A stretch of 19,197 nt of DNA from Zancudomyces culisetae. Its lineage: Eukaryota; Kickxellomycota; Harpellomycetes; Harpellales; Legeriomycetaceae. The translations under genes and the position numbers were made by a program. The notes under the pieces are model-generated. The model did no database searches. It had not been told where the DNA came from and was given only the letters and a program-made list of their open reading frames with translations. The stretch covers positions 1-19,197 of the forward strand of contig LSSK01001499.1 of NCBI GenBank assembly GCA_001969505.1, written 5' to 3'. Of the stretch, positions 1-8,635 are shown in pieces. Within the stretch, counting starts at the first letter, position 1; each line of letters opens with the position of its first letter.

Positions 1-959
1 GATGCTGCTACAAACCGATCGTCTTGCCGGACCAATGGGTATGTAAGTCGCTGGTTCTTCAACCCGTCGCAGCTGTATCGTGTCTTGTCGCTGATCCAGT
101 CCTCGTTGACTTCGTCGTTTGTGCGTGGCAATACTCGTAGAACTTCCTCTCCTCGGCTGTCTACGCGGATATTGCTGCCAATGCCGTCCATCACATCAAT
201 ACTTTCTGTATTGCGCAGTTCCCATGGTCTTGCTTTGAACTCGTATGGTTTGGATGTCAATGCTCCAACTGGACACAAATCCACAATATTTCCCGACATC
301 TCTGAATCCAGCGTTCTTTCCACATATGTACCTATCTGCATATTGTTTCCTCGTCCTGTTGTTCCCAATTCCGGTACTCCTGCCACCTCGTTTGCAAACC
401 GGACACATCTTGTACACTGGATACACCGTGTCATTGTCATCTTCACCAGTGGTCCTATATCCTTGTCCTCCACTGCTCTCTTTTCCTCATTAAACCGGCT
501 TCTATCACTGCCGTATCTCATAGATTGTTCTTGCAAATCACACTCTCCGGCTTGGTCGCATACTGGACAGTCCAGTGGATGGTTTGACAACATAAACTCC
601 ATCACTCCCTCTCTTGTCTGCTTCACTCTTGGACTATCTGTCAGTACTCGCATTCCTGGCATCACTGGCATTGCACACGACGCTGCCAGTTTTGGGCTCT
701 TTTCTATCTCTACCAAACACATTCGGCAATTTCCTGCTATGCCCAATCTCTCATGGTAACAAAACCGTGGAATTGTTACTCCTGCCTTTTCTGCCGCCTG
801 GATTATTGCTGACCCTTCTTCGATCTGAACTGCCTTACCATCGATAAACAGTTCTATCTCCTTTTTATTTATTCGGCTACTACTAATTCCCCTACTGCCT
901 CCTACTGCTACTCTAGCTATATTTTTGTTCAATTTGACTCGGCTAATTCTCTGCATCAT
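1..959 (-). CDS. NDUFS1: NADH:ubiquinone oxidoreductase 75-kDa subunit, 5' part (cut by left window edge)
   Basis: Iron-sulfur electron-transfer subunit of respiratory complex I, in the matrix arm. The minus strand is open without a stop for 319 codons from ATG at 959-957; a second ATG follows at once, and the first is used here. Residues 1-33 are rich in Arg, Lys and Ser and nearly acid-free, as in a mitochondrial presequence. From about residue 34 there is a ferredoxin-like domain with [2Fe-2S] ligands C67, C78, C81 and C95. Next comes the His-Cys loop H127, C131, C134, C140 ([14 protein letters not shown]), then the [4Fe-4S] ligands C179, C182, C185 and C229 ([19 protein letters not shown]). 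The molybdopterin-oxidoreductase-like part starts near residue 240 ([20 protein letters not shown]) and continues off the window. The family is usually about 700-740 residues, so more than half is missing. No intron is seen in this part. The gene is divergent from COPE across a 2.4-kb spacer. Confidence 0.97.
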   Translation of the reverse strand, partial: MMQRISRVKLNKNIARVAVGGSRGISSSRINKKEIELFIDGKAVQIEEGSAIIQAAEKAGVTIPRFCYHERLGIAGNCRMCLVEIEKSPKLAASCAMPVMPGMRVLTDSPRVKQTREGVMEFMLSNHPLDCPVCDQAGECDLQEQSMRYGSDRSRFNEEKRAVEDKDIGPLVKMTMTRCIQCTRCVRFANEVAGVPELGTTGRGNNMQIGTYVERTLDSEMSGNIVDLCPVGALTSKPYEFKARPWELRNTESIDVMDGIGSNIRVDSRGEEVLRVLPRTNDEVNEDWISDKTRYSCDGLKNQRLTYPLVRQDDRFVAA

Positions 960-1115
960 TTTTGAAATTTTCCTTTATCTATGTTTTTTTTTTTACTTTT
1001 TTTTTTATAGCTTATCCTAAAGTTTTTGAATTACCCTTATCCAAATTGAATTTCATAAAAATTAAATAAAATTTATTTTTCTTACTCTATATCTTTTAGA
1101 TATTTCTTATCCTAA

Positions 1116-1165
1116 TCAATTCAATTCAATTCAATTCAATTCAATTCAATCCAATTCAAGTCAAT
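1116..1165. repeat. TCAAT pentanucleotide microsatellite
   Basis: Seven perfect TCAAT units (1116-1150) are followed by three imperfect ones (CCAAT, TCAAG, TCAAT). It lies about 160-200 bases upstream of the NDUFS1 start. Confidence 0.95.
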
Positions 1166-1678
1166 GCTATTCCAAATCCAACTCAAATTGACCAGAGTAC
1201 TTTATCAGTTATTTTCTATATTCTCTAGATGATCCTGTTTATTTTTTGAATTCCTATTTTTCCAGTCTCTCTGTAAGAATATATAAAGCTATCTCACTTT
1301 CACCGTTATCTTCAACGTGATTCTCGCTTTATTTTTTATTTTTTATTACTATTTTTACCTGTTGTTAAATATTTTATTTCAGTATTTTGTGTGTTTTATG
1401 TGTGTGTATTATTTTTTTTCTTTTTGTTGCCATTATCGCTGTTATTTTTTATTTTTTATTTTTTTCTTTTTTTTTTCCATTTTATCATCAGCTCCGTTAA
1501 AATCTTTAATTTTATCTTTACAAAAACATCCAATAATTTAGAAATCCAATAAACTCTTTTTTAGTTCATTTTATTTATCTTTACTCCTGTATTGCTGAGC
1601 TTTTATTTTTCTTTCAATTAAATCGTAAAATTGGATTTAATTACTGGCCAACTTTTTGTGCAAATCTATTTGAAACAT

Positions 1679-1741
1679 TCCTCTCTCCCCTCTCTCTCTC
1701 CCCTCTCTGCCCTCTGCCTCTGCCTCTTCCTCTCCTCCCTC
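1679..1741. repeat. Homopyrimidine tract with a perfect 27-nt mirror repeat
   Basis: Apart from three G residues this is a pure C/T tract. Positions 1682-1708 read the same in both directions on one strand, centred on T1695. Homopurine-homopyrimidine mirror repeats can fold into intramolecular triplex (H-DNA). On the NDUFS1 coding strand it is a GA-rich tract about 720-780 bases upstream of the start. Confidence 0.9.
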
Positions 1742-1783
1742 ATCATTTAACCCTTCCACAACATTACTAATACATTCAAACAA

Positions 1784-1800
1784 TAATCGCTTTGCGATTA
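1784..1800. repeat. Short inverted repeat (7-bp arms, 3-nt loop)
   Basis: TAATCGC and GCGATTA flank TTT. Perfect 7-bp arms can arise by chance in a spacer this long. It may be a protein-binding palindrome, but nothing else supports that. Confidence 0.5.
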
Positions 1801-3336
1801 ATGGAAAATTTAAAAAATAAAAAAAATTTTTTTTTCTGCTATTTCTTTAGCACCACAATTATTATTTGTGTTTGTTTTTGTTTTTGTTTTTGTTTTTTTT
1901 CTTTTTTCTTTTTTCTACGCTAGTTGGTTTAAATAACAAACTCTAAAATTTGAGCTCAGTACTTAGTAAAATATATCCAAAAAATATCATTTACTCTTGT
2001 GAAATTGACCTAGTATTGAGCGTTTAGCTTTCTGATACATAGAAAAAAATAAAAATAAAACACTTGACTATTGGTAACTTGTACATTTATCCCAATTAAA
2101 CATCTTTACAGTCTAGTACATACAAAAGCTTGAATATTGATCAAGATTTTATCAATTAACATGTGTTTACCATTCCTTTAAAGGCACCATTACAATGTAT
2201 CACTGTTTTCATATTCTAATTACATAACCAAGTTGAGTGGGATTTCCTTTACAACACATCAAGTCTAATCGTTGCAGTTCTATAAGTCCGTATTGTTTTT
2301 TAGCAAGCAAAATTAGTATGTAACAAAAATAATACCAACTCTATGAATAACTAGTATGTTATTTTACAACGCATTGGAGAGAAAGTATTCTGAATTCAAT
2401 ATAATCTTAGCCGATAAGTCAGACCAGCTTGAATATTCAGGAAGAAGAAATATGGATGAAGGATATATGGATGTTTTACAACACAGTATCTGATCAACCA
2501 AGCTAATTCTCGGTTTCTACTTATGAAATACATCTTGTGCCCACTAGTTTTTCAATAAATTACTCTAGCTGCTTGAACCTAACTAGGTCAAACGAAAACA
2601 TCTCTGAAGGTATTAGTTTCCGAGTACAACTAAGTTGAGTGTTTTTTTTTTGTTCATTTTTCAGAGTGAAAGGCTTTTTTATAATGAACGACTTGTACCA
2701 GAAACTTTGGCGTTCTAGTGATAAACTTGCGTTAGAAAGGGGAGATGAATAACAGCAAAAATACTCGAAACTCTAAAGAAGGCATTTTCTAACCATTTAC
2801 CATTAGATTAACACACACACACCCGTATACTTATTGAAACCCTCTTGTTTCTATTAAATTGCTTTTGCTTGGGAGTCTCTCGGGCCTTTATTTCAAAGAT
2901 TCATAGTTTGATGAAAAGTCTCAACACTGTTACTCTTACATTGTGTCTGCCTTTTAATTTTTTTTGGTAAAATAAAATATACATTTTATGTCTTTATCAT
3001 GGGTAGCCCTGTCCCAACTCGCACAAGAATAGAAAAGCTAATTGAGTTAAAAAAAAAAAGTAACAGGCTTTTCCACCATTCTATTTCATTGGTGACATTT
3101 ATAGAAATACTATTGGTTCACGCACACAAACTATATAATTCTATTAGCATTTTGTAAATGCTTATTTTCTTTTTATCCCAGATTTTGGTTAGTTTACCAA
3201 TAAAAATAGGCTTTGCAATTCAAATTAGTATACTACATTCTATAGTTACAAAACATACACGCTAACTTTTTCCAACCAAAACTCACATTTAACAATAAAT
3301 AAATAACAAAAAACAAAAGAAATACTGATTTGCACT

Positions 3337-4257
3337 ATGGCAAACCAAATCCAAACAGATGATTTTGCAGAAATCCGAACACAACTGTACATTGGCGCTT
3401 ACCAAGCAGTCATCAACAATCTTTCCTCGACCAACAATCAGTACAAGCGAATCAACCAAGACGAGACCAAATTGCTGCTGAGCCGTGCATATCTCGCTCT
3501 AGGTAGGTACAATCTAGCACTATCAGAACTCGACAATTCCGGCGGCAAGGCAACCCTTGAAGCTGCCAAAATCTTTGTAAAATATCACCAAGCAAAGGCC
3601 GCCAAAAACAACGCTGAAATGGACAAGCTGGCTGATGAGGCCTCTGCTCTTTTAGAGACCGAATCGAACATTACCGATCCATCCTTTGTTGTTATTCTCA
3701 GTCTTATTTACCTAAACCAAGAACGATACGAGGATTCAATGAAACTTTTAGCCTTACATCCTCAGAATATTGAGTGCATTGCCATAATGACACAAGCATA
3801 CCTCATGATCAACAGAGTCGATATGGCAGAACAATTACTAGCACGTTCAAAGAAACAATTTGAAGAGTCGCCCATCTACCAGCTTGCTGAAGCCTGGGTT
3901 TGCCTGTTTGTAGGCGGAAAGAAGAACGACAGAGCATTCTATACATTCGACGAGCTCGGCCAGCTCATCTCCTCCCCCTCTGTAAAACTAATGAACTGCC
4001 AAGCCATTTCAAAATTGCACCTCAATCAGTATCCCGAGGCTGAGGGTATTTTGTTGGAGGCTATGGACAAGGAAAGCTCTAATGCCGACACCCTCGTAAA
4101 TATGAATATCTGCTCGATTTTGATGGAAAAGGATGCCGAGACTTTAAATAGGCTAAAAAGTCAACTTGAAGACCAACATCCAAATATCGCTTTTGTTGCT
4201 GATATCAACAAAAAGGCCGCACTTTTCGATGAGCTTGCAAATAAATTTGCTGCATAA
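3337..4257 (+). CDS. COPE: Coatomer subunit epsilon
   Basis: Epsilon subunit of the COPI coat (Sec28 in yeast), which pairs with alpha-COP in the outer coat for Golgi-to-ER and intra-Golgi transport; cytosolic and peripheral to Golgi membranes. It is a single uninterrupted frame of 306 residues, close to the roughly 290-310 usual for the family. The N-terminus (EIRTQLYIGAYQAVINN) matches the first helical pair of COPE, followed by helix-turn-helix TPR-like repeats: LLLSRAYLALGRYNLALSEL near 46-65, VVILSLIYLNQERYEDSMKLL near 117-137, IAIMTQAYLMINRVDMAEQLL near 147-167 and a C-terminal pair around NQYPEAEGILLEAM. The C-terminal segment NIAFVADINKKAALFDELANKFA is typical of the family. The ATG is the first in frame after an A-rich leader. 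No intron is present, unlike the next two genes. It converges on YAE1 with 155 bases between stops, so the 3' UTRs probably meet or overlap. Identification is by sequence resemblance only. Confidence 0.95.
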   Translation: MANQIQTDDFAEIRTQLYIGAYQAVINNLSSTNNQYKRINQDETKLLLSRAYLALGRYNLALSELDNSGGKATLEAAKIFVKYHQAKAAKNNAEMDKLADEASALLETESNITDPSFVVILSLIYLNQERYEDSMKLLALHPQNIECIAIMTQAYLMINRVDMAEQLLARSKKQFEESPIYQLAEAWVCLFVGGKKNDRAFYTFDELGQLISSPSVKLMNCQAISKLHLNQYPEAEGILLEAMDKESSNADTLVNMNICSILMEKDAETLNRLKSQLEDQHPNIAFVADINKKAALFDELANKFAA

Positions 4258-4412
4258 ATCAATTGCTATATACCTTTATTTACATTTTATGTGTTCAAAT
4301 TCTATTTTTTTTTATAAATATATAATTGACCTTGTTGGACAAGCCCTGTTTTGAAATATATTTAACAGCTAAAAACTTTTCTCTGATTCGAGCAGAATAA
4401 CGGTACAGGTTC

Positions 4413-5296
4413 CTAGTTTGTCACCCCAATATATTTATTGATTATAACATCTGCCTGCTCCACCACCTTTTGCATTTCGTTTGTAAGCTCCAACTCTCCT
4501 ATAACCAGATATATTTTTTTTCTCACCAAGTTGGTACATCTAACTAGACTTATTCATATTATATTCAATGCTGTATCTTTGAGTATCAAAAAACAAAAAC
4601 ACAGAGTTGGGTAGTCCCCAGTACGTAGCAGTGGTATTTAAACTGAGCTTTATAAAACTTACCATCGCTATTTACTAAAAAAGAAGATTTGTCGCCTACT
4701 TTTCCCAATTCTTCTAACGCCTCCTCAATCTCTGCCACTACACCCTGGCCTTGAAGTTTGTGAATTTCCCGAAGTGTTCTATTTTCGAGATTGAATAAAA
4801 CAGCATATATTGTTAATACGATCATACACGTGCCAAAATATAAACAAGATAAAACCATATCGTAATACCACATACTTTAATTTTCCTATTCTTTCGCCAA
4901 CTGGTATATATCTGAGAGCCGATCCTCGAAAGGCATCGTCATACCCCTTCTGTGTTGATTCTTCTTTGCCGTAATCTATTCCTTCCCTGTACCCAAACTA
5001 TAATTTTCCATTCATTTTTGTTACTCATTCGTATTGATATTTAGCACTTTGAAAATTCACAAATTTATTTTTAAAAGTAAGGAAGAGAATTGTATCAATT
5101 ATGGAATCAAATATTGATAGGATTATAATGAGAGGAGGGGGGGAGGGGGAGGGGAGTGAACTAATACCTTTTCATAGATTTGTCTTTGTTTTTCAAGGTT
5201 ATTTTGAGAAATCAACCTCTCGCTCGATACCTTTGTCTCTGATTGTTCGTCGTCTGAATCATACCAAACATCACTAGACTCGCTATTTTTTCTCAT
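4413..5296 (-). CDS. YAE1: Yae1-family protein (deca-GX3 adaptor for Fe-S loading of ABCE1/Rli1), 4 exons
   Basis: Yae1 with Lto1 links the cytosolic iron-sulfur targeting complex to the ABC ATPase Rli1/ABCE1, needed for ribosome recycling. Exons on the minus strand: 5296-5168, 4997-4876, 4778-4663 and 4498-4413, total 453 nt, 150 residues; yeast Yae1 is 141. Introns of 170, 97 and 164 nt have donors GTATTA, GTATGT and GTAAGT, all end in TAG, and the phases (0, 2, 1) join perfectly. The N-terminus carries the acidic DVWYDSDDE segment (residues 9-17), like the yeast N-terminal region. Residues 45-68 hold the deca-GX3 motif (GYREGIDYGKE, then QKGYDDAFRG), with G45, G49, G53 and G61 in register. 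A helical tail (EIEEALEELGKVG) and a short final exon ending VIINKYIGVTN follow. Intron 1 contains a dense C tract on the coding strand (5137-5154). It lies head-to-tail behind HIS6, 267 bases away. The exon model is my reconstruction. Confidence 0.9.
5137..5154 (+). repeat. G-run cluster in YAE1 intron 1 (C-rich on the transcribed RNA)
   Basis: Runs of 7, 5 and 4 G are separated by single A residues. In the YAE1 transcript this is a C-rich tract starting about 14 nt after the 5' splice site. The G strand could form a quadruplex if the 7-G run supplies two tracts. It is the most G-dense spot in the HIS6-YAE1 region. Confidence 0.8.
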
Positions 5297-5563
5297 TTTT
5301 ACTATCTTCTTCGCTTTATTTTTTGTCTGAATATCTACATAAATCTAAAACACTTTTCTAAGCGCATTGATTTTCTAGTAAAAGATGTAAAAATAAACTA
5401 TTGCATTTCAAAAAGTCAGATTTATAATCCTCTGAAAAAAAAAACTACGGGAGAACATTTTTACGATATTTGGGCAAATACGACTAGTTTGATCATGTAT
5501 TTTGCCATGAGAGAATGTATCTAGATTGATACTCAAAAACTCGAGGCAATATTCAATCAGTCC

Positions 5564-7278
5564 TTAGTGACTTTGATTCCATTTTACACAATCGTCAAAC
5601 CTAACCAGTTTTCCACCAAAGATGTCCAGTGCGCTAAACAACCATAACATTTGAAAATTTTAAATTTTGTACAATGAGTCAAACACAAATTAAAGCACAA
5701 TAAATACACTGTATCTACTATATATCACAACGAGATTAATACACACCTTCCAATTGTTATATCCACCTTTCCGTTAGAAAGTCTGTGAACTTTATCTAGA
5801 TCCAGTATGCCTATTTTTTTTAATCAAGAATGATATGTAAACCAAGCGTAAGGTATGCCGAATATACCATATAAAATACACACTTACTTGACGCGCCTCC
5901 TGCATATGTCGTTGGAATCGACACCCATTCACCCAACACTAAAATTTTACACTCCACATTAACTTGGTTTTCTAAAACTAAAAGTTTGTTAAAACAGACG
6001 ATTTAGTTACACACTCACATTTAACTAGCTCTTCATCAATTCCATTGCATAGCCCCTCAACATCTGCCGCATGCACTAGAAACTCGCTATTTAGTTTTGT
6101 TTTTTCCCCCCCTTCCCAAAGTTAGCAATAGACTAGCAAAATACTTTCGGTATAAAAATATTAATTTATGATAAAAATATATTATCTCTTACCAACAGTG
6201 TTCAGACAACATTTCAAGTGTTTCTATATATTTGTGTTTAAACGATAAAGTGTTTATCTTTACCTACCACCTCTGGCTCTTTCATTCAAGACATAGAAAA
6301 ATAAATGTTCTAGTGAAATATTACCTTTGTTGACCCAAAGATCAGTGTTGTCTTGCCACTTGTTCATTGCCACAACCCATCCCGATGCTGACTTTCGACA
6401 ACTAAATAGTTAAGAGGTGTAGTTTTTATTAGTTTCTAGATCCCGAAACATATTCTACATCGATTTGTGTAGCCATTATTGGTGAATAAGTTGAAAAGAA
6501 CGTGATAATACCTTATATCAACCACAAGATTGTCTTTTCCTATCTTTTCGCTCAGCTCCACTAGCCGCTCCATTGAGAATTTTTTTTCGGGAAATAACCA
6601 ACTCGTCACGATAACCTGTATGTTGAGAATAAACAGAGACAAAATTACAAATTAGATACCTGAAATATATTTATTAAACGTAAAGTTGAAATAAACAGGA
6701 AACAGTTATAATTAGCACCACTTTCCTTATCTGCACCCGAATCGAGCCAAAACTGAGCGTTTTCGATTGTAATTCCTCCTCCTACTTGCAAGCCCCCTAT
6801 TTAAACTCAACCAGGTTACTTTATACTCTTTAATTTACACATTTAGTAATTCATTTCAACTTTTTTTTTGCCAACTTTTATTCAAGAGGATGTAAACTGA
6901 AAATTAGATTAAAAAACACGTACCTGGCCACGCTTGTAAAGCTTCTTTGGCAGCCTCATCATTGTTTGGCCCAAGCTTGATTAAATGTCCACCTCTTAAA
7001 TCGTGTTGTTGATAAAGTTTTGCAAAATAGCTTGATGTTTTGCTATTGTTTTACAGTCAAAATTTTTATGTTTTTAAATCTCATTTATAGATTTGTAAAA
7101 GAAGCTATTATTTTCATATTAATACAGCTGGGATAAATAAATTAGAATTAGCAACTTACTCTGATACAAAATTTGTTCTCAAATCGCTCTCGTTTTCTTT
7201 TAGCGTTCCACCAACTATCTGCTTCACTTTTCCATCGTGAAGATCAATGCATGGTCTAAACTTTGTCGATTTACTCAT
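5564..7278 (-). CDS. HIS6: Phosphoribosyl-formimino-AICAR-ribotide isomerase (histidine biosynthesis step 4), 11 exons
   Basis: Isomerises ProFAR to PRFAR in cytosolic histidine synthesis; a single (beta/alpha)8 barrel. Exons on the minus strand: 7278-7160, 7042-6924, 6796-6726, 6615-6512, 6401-6325, 6278-6264, 6223-6193, 6086-6019, 5977-5888, 5810-5747 and 5633-5564. They total 828 nt, 275 residues; yeast His6 is 261. Every junction keeps phase. Landmarks: [15 protein letters not shown] with catalytic D12; [14 protein letters not shown]; phosphate loop GLQVGGGI (81-88); VIVTSWLF (104-111); VVDISCRKS with the second catalytic Asp D136; [11 protein letters not shown] (180-190); TYAGGAS (225-231); GSALDIFGG (252-260). 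Nine introns have GT-AG borders, 40-127 nt long. The intron at 6616-6725 can only be joined in frame at GA-AG, and exon 6 is only 15 nt. An intact frame over 11 exons argues against a pseudogene. It is transcribed away from the 8636 gene. Confidence 0.95.
6264..6278 (-). other. 15-nt microexon in HIS6 (exon 6)
   Basis: Encodes the end of one split Glu codon, then Pro-Glu-Val-Val, and the first base of another Glu codon (residues 164-169). It is flanked by a 46-nt intron (GTAATA...AAAG, 6279-6324) and a 40-nt intron (GTAAAG...ATAG, 6224-6263). It is the only choice I found that gives phase 1 on both sides and links VNK to [10 protein letters not shown]. The borders are inferred. Confidence 0.6.
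6616..6725 (-). other. Non-canonical GA-AG intron in HIS6 (intron 3)
   Basis: To join SGADK (exon 3) to VIVTSWLF (exon 4), as the family requires, the 110-nt intron must start GAAAGT and end ACAG. Sliding the junction gives GG-CA, AG-AC or AA-GG, none better. The nearest GT donor (GTGGTG, 4 nt downstream) and the later GT sites shift the frame, and retention reads into a stop after about 17 codons. Compared with GTAAGT only position +2 differs. A real GA-AG intron, a recent mutation and a base error are all possible. Confidence 0.65.
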
Positions 7279-8635
7279 GTTTGCGATGGAAGTTACTGAA
7301 CAAACTGCTAATTGAACAGATATTTAATGCGCGTTTTTTTAGATATGTTTGTTTTCATGTATTCACGCAATTCGTGTAAATCCTTATTATAAAAAAATAT
7401 TGAAAAGTTGATTAAGAGCGATCTGCTTTATTTGGTCATTACCAAACAATTTTGCTGGCGAATTATCAGCTGCAAGCAATATACCAAATCAGCGGATCAA
7501 GACTCATTAAAACGGTATTTGGGAATGGAACAGTGTGTTAACTGCTTTCAAAAGGGAAAACAACGAATAAAGAAGCATAGCATAAACATGGATTAAAGAA
7601 AAATAGAAAAAACGACAACACATTTGTTTTTAAACAATAAGCAACAAAATATCTACTGTACGTTTTCTAAAGTTGAAAATTGGGTTGGTGTTATCATACC
7701 TCACCTCCCCCCTCAAAAGATGCTTTTTTGAATTAACAGCACGCCCGACTGCACAAACCCTAACAGCAAAATATATAATGGGCTAACTTGTTTCTCCTAC
7801 TCTCCTCTCTTCTCCTCTGCTATTTCGATACTCATTATCAAAAGCTGGCTTGTATTAGTGCTTATATAAAACTCCGTAAATGGCTGTGGTGTTATTAACT
7901 CGAAAAATGGCACCTAAAGTATTGATGGTTTACGGATAGTGTGCGTGTTGAAGGTGGATGTTTATAAAGTGTATTTTGCAATGATCATCCAAGCGCCAAA
8001 AAAAAAATAACACCTGCCCTCTTTTTTTATTTCCTGCAATCATGATGTTACCTTGGGGGCATTTTTGCGCGTTTATCGCCAAGGCTGCGTATTTATTTGT
8101 GGTAACAACTGGGTCTAGCGAATAGGAAAACTATAATTTCCATTAGAACATGTGTTTATCTGATTATTTGATTTGGTTTGTAGAGCGAATTTGGACACAA
8201 ATCAATGGACCTGTAAAGCAAATATAGCAAACCCAATAGGGCACAGATGAGTTGCAAAAGTAATTCAAATCAACGATGTCGGAAAACAAGTGTGAGGGTC
8301 TTTAAGAGCGTACAAACAGCTGACAGTTTGTATTCATAGTGTTGTAAATATAAACAGATGTGGAAAATAATTGCACGATTGGTAACCATCAAGTTTGTAT
8401 GTGTCCGACTAATCGTATTTTCTGTTTCTACTTGCACAAATATGTATTTTTTTACCTTTTCGCTTTTTTGCTTTTTATTGAAGATATAACCGAGTCTAGA
8501 TTTTATTTTCAAAAGAAAACTTAAAAAACGATTACATTTCAAAGTTTGGTCAATACTAGTTAAACCTGTTGTTGTTAGATAGAACTAATTTAATTCACAA
8601 GTTTTGGTGGAAATACTAAACACGAAACCGCAAAA
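7279..8635. other. Intergenic spacer between divergent HIS6 and the 8636 gene
   Basis: No gene could be supported. The plus strand is open from about 7390 to 7596 (63 codons or so with no proper ATG, ending KKHSINMD), the minus strand from 8542 to 8270 (90 codons from an ATG), and there are tiny frames at 7880-7939 and 8042-8125 (27 residues, hydrophobic). None resembles a family I know, and such lengths are expected by chance at this base composition. A clear C/T-rich stretch lies near 7700-7815. No HIS-type Gcn4 site with an exact TGACTCA core was seen. Confidence 0.6.

Larger units (their letters stand above)
960..3336. other. Intergenic spacer between divergent NDUFS1 and COPE
   Basis: No gene could be supported in these 2.4 kb. 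The left part (960-1920) is strongly T-rich on the plus strand with simple repeats: a TCAAT pentamer array at 1116-1165, a C/T tract at 1679-1741, GTTTTT units at 1874-1891 and a short (AC)n at 2812-2822. The right part (1920-3336) is plain AT-rich sequence with stops in all frames. The open stretch at 1317-1541 is a by-product of T-richness. Both promoters should lie here, but I found no motif strong enough to call. Confidence 0.7.

Noticed and set aside
85-847. Long plus-strand open frames over the first 850 bases
   Set aside because: They are antisense to NDUFS1, whose minus-strand frame shows all Fe-S cluster motifs in order.
5564-7278. HIS6 as a pseudogene because of the odd intron border
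   Set aside because: All 11 exons keep frame and phase, and the catalytic and phosphate-binding residues are intact.
7498-7508. Gcn4-like site near HIS6 (AGACTCAT)
   Set aside because: It lacks the first T of the TGACTCA core, so it is a one-mismatch word that is common by chance.
7390-7596. Plus-strand open stretch in the HIS6 upstream spacer
   Set aside because: No usable ATG and no recognised family. A faint resemblance to the Mak16 N-terminus (KQFC) does not extend to its conserved Cys residues.
8042-8125. 27-residue hydrophobic small frame on the plus strand
   Set aside because: Too short to support without expression data; it could be an upstream frame in a long leader, but no transcript start is known.
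8270-8542. 90-codon minus-strand frame from an ATG
   Set aside because: Length is within chance for this base composition, composition is not protein-like throughout, and no family resemblance was found.
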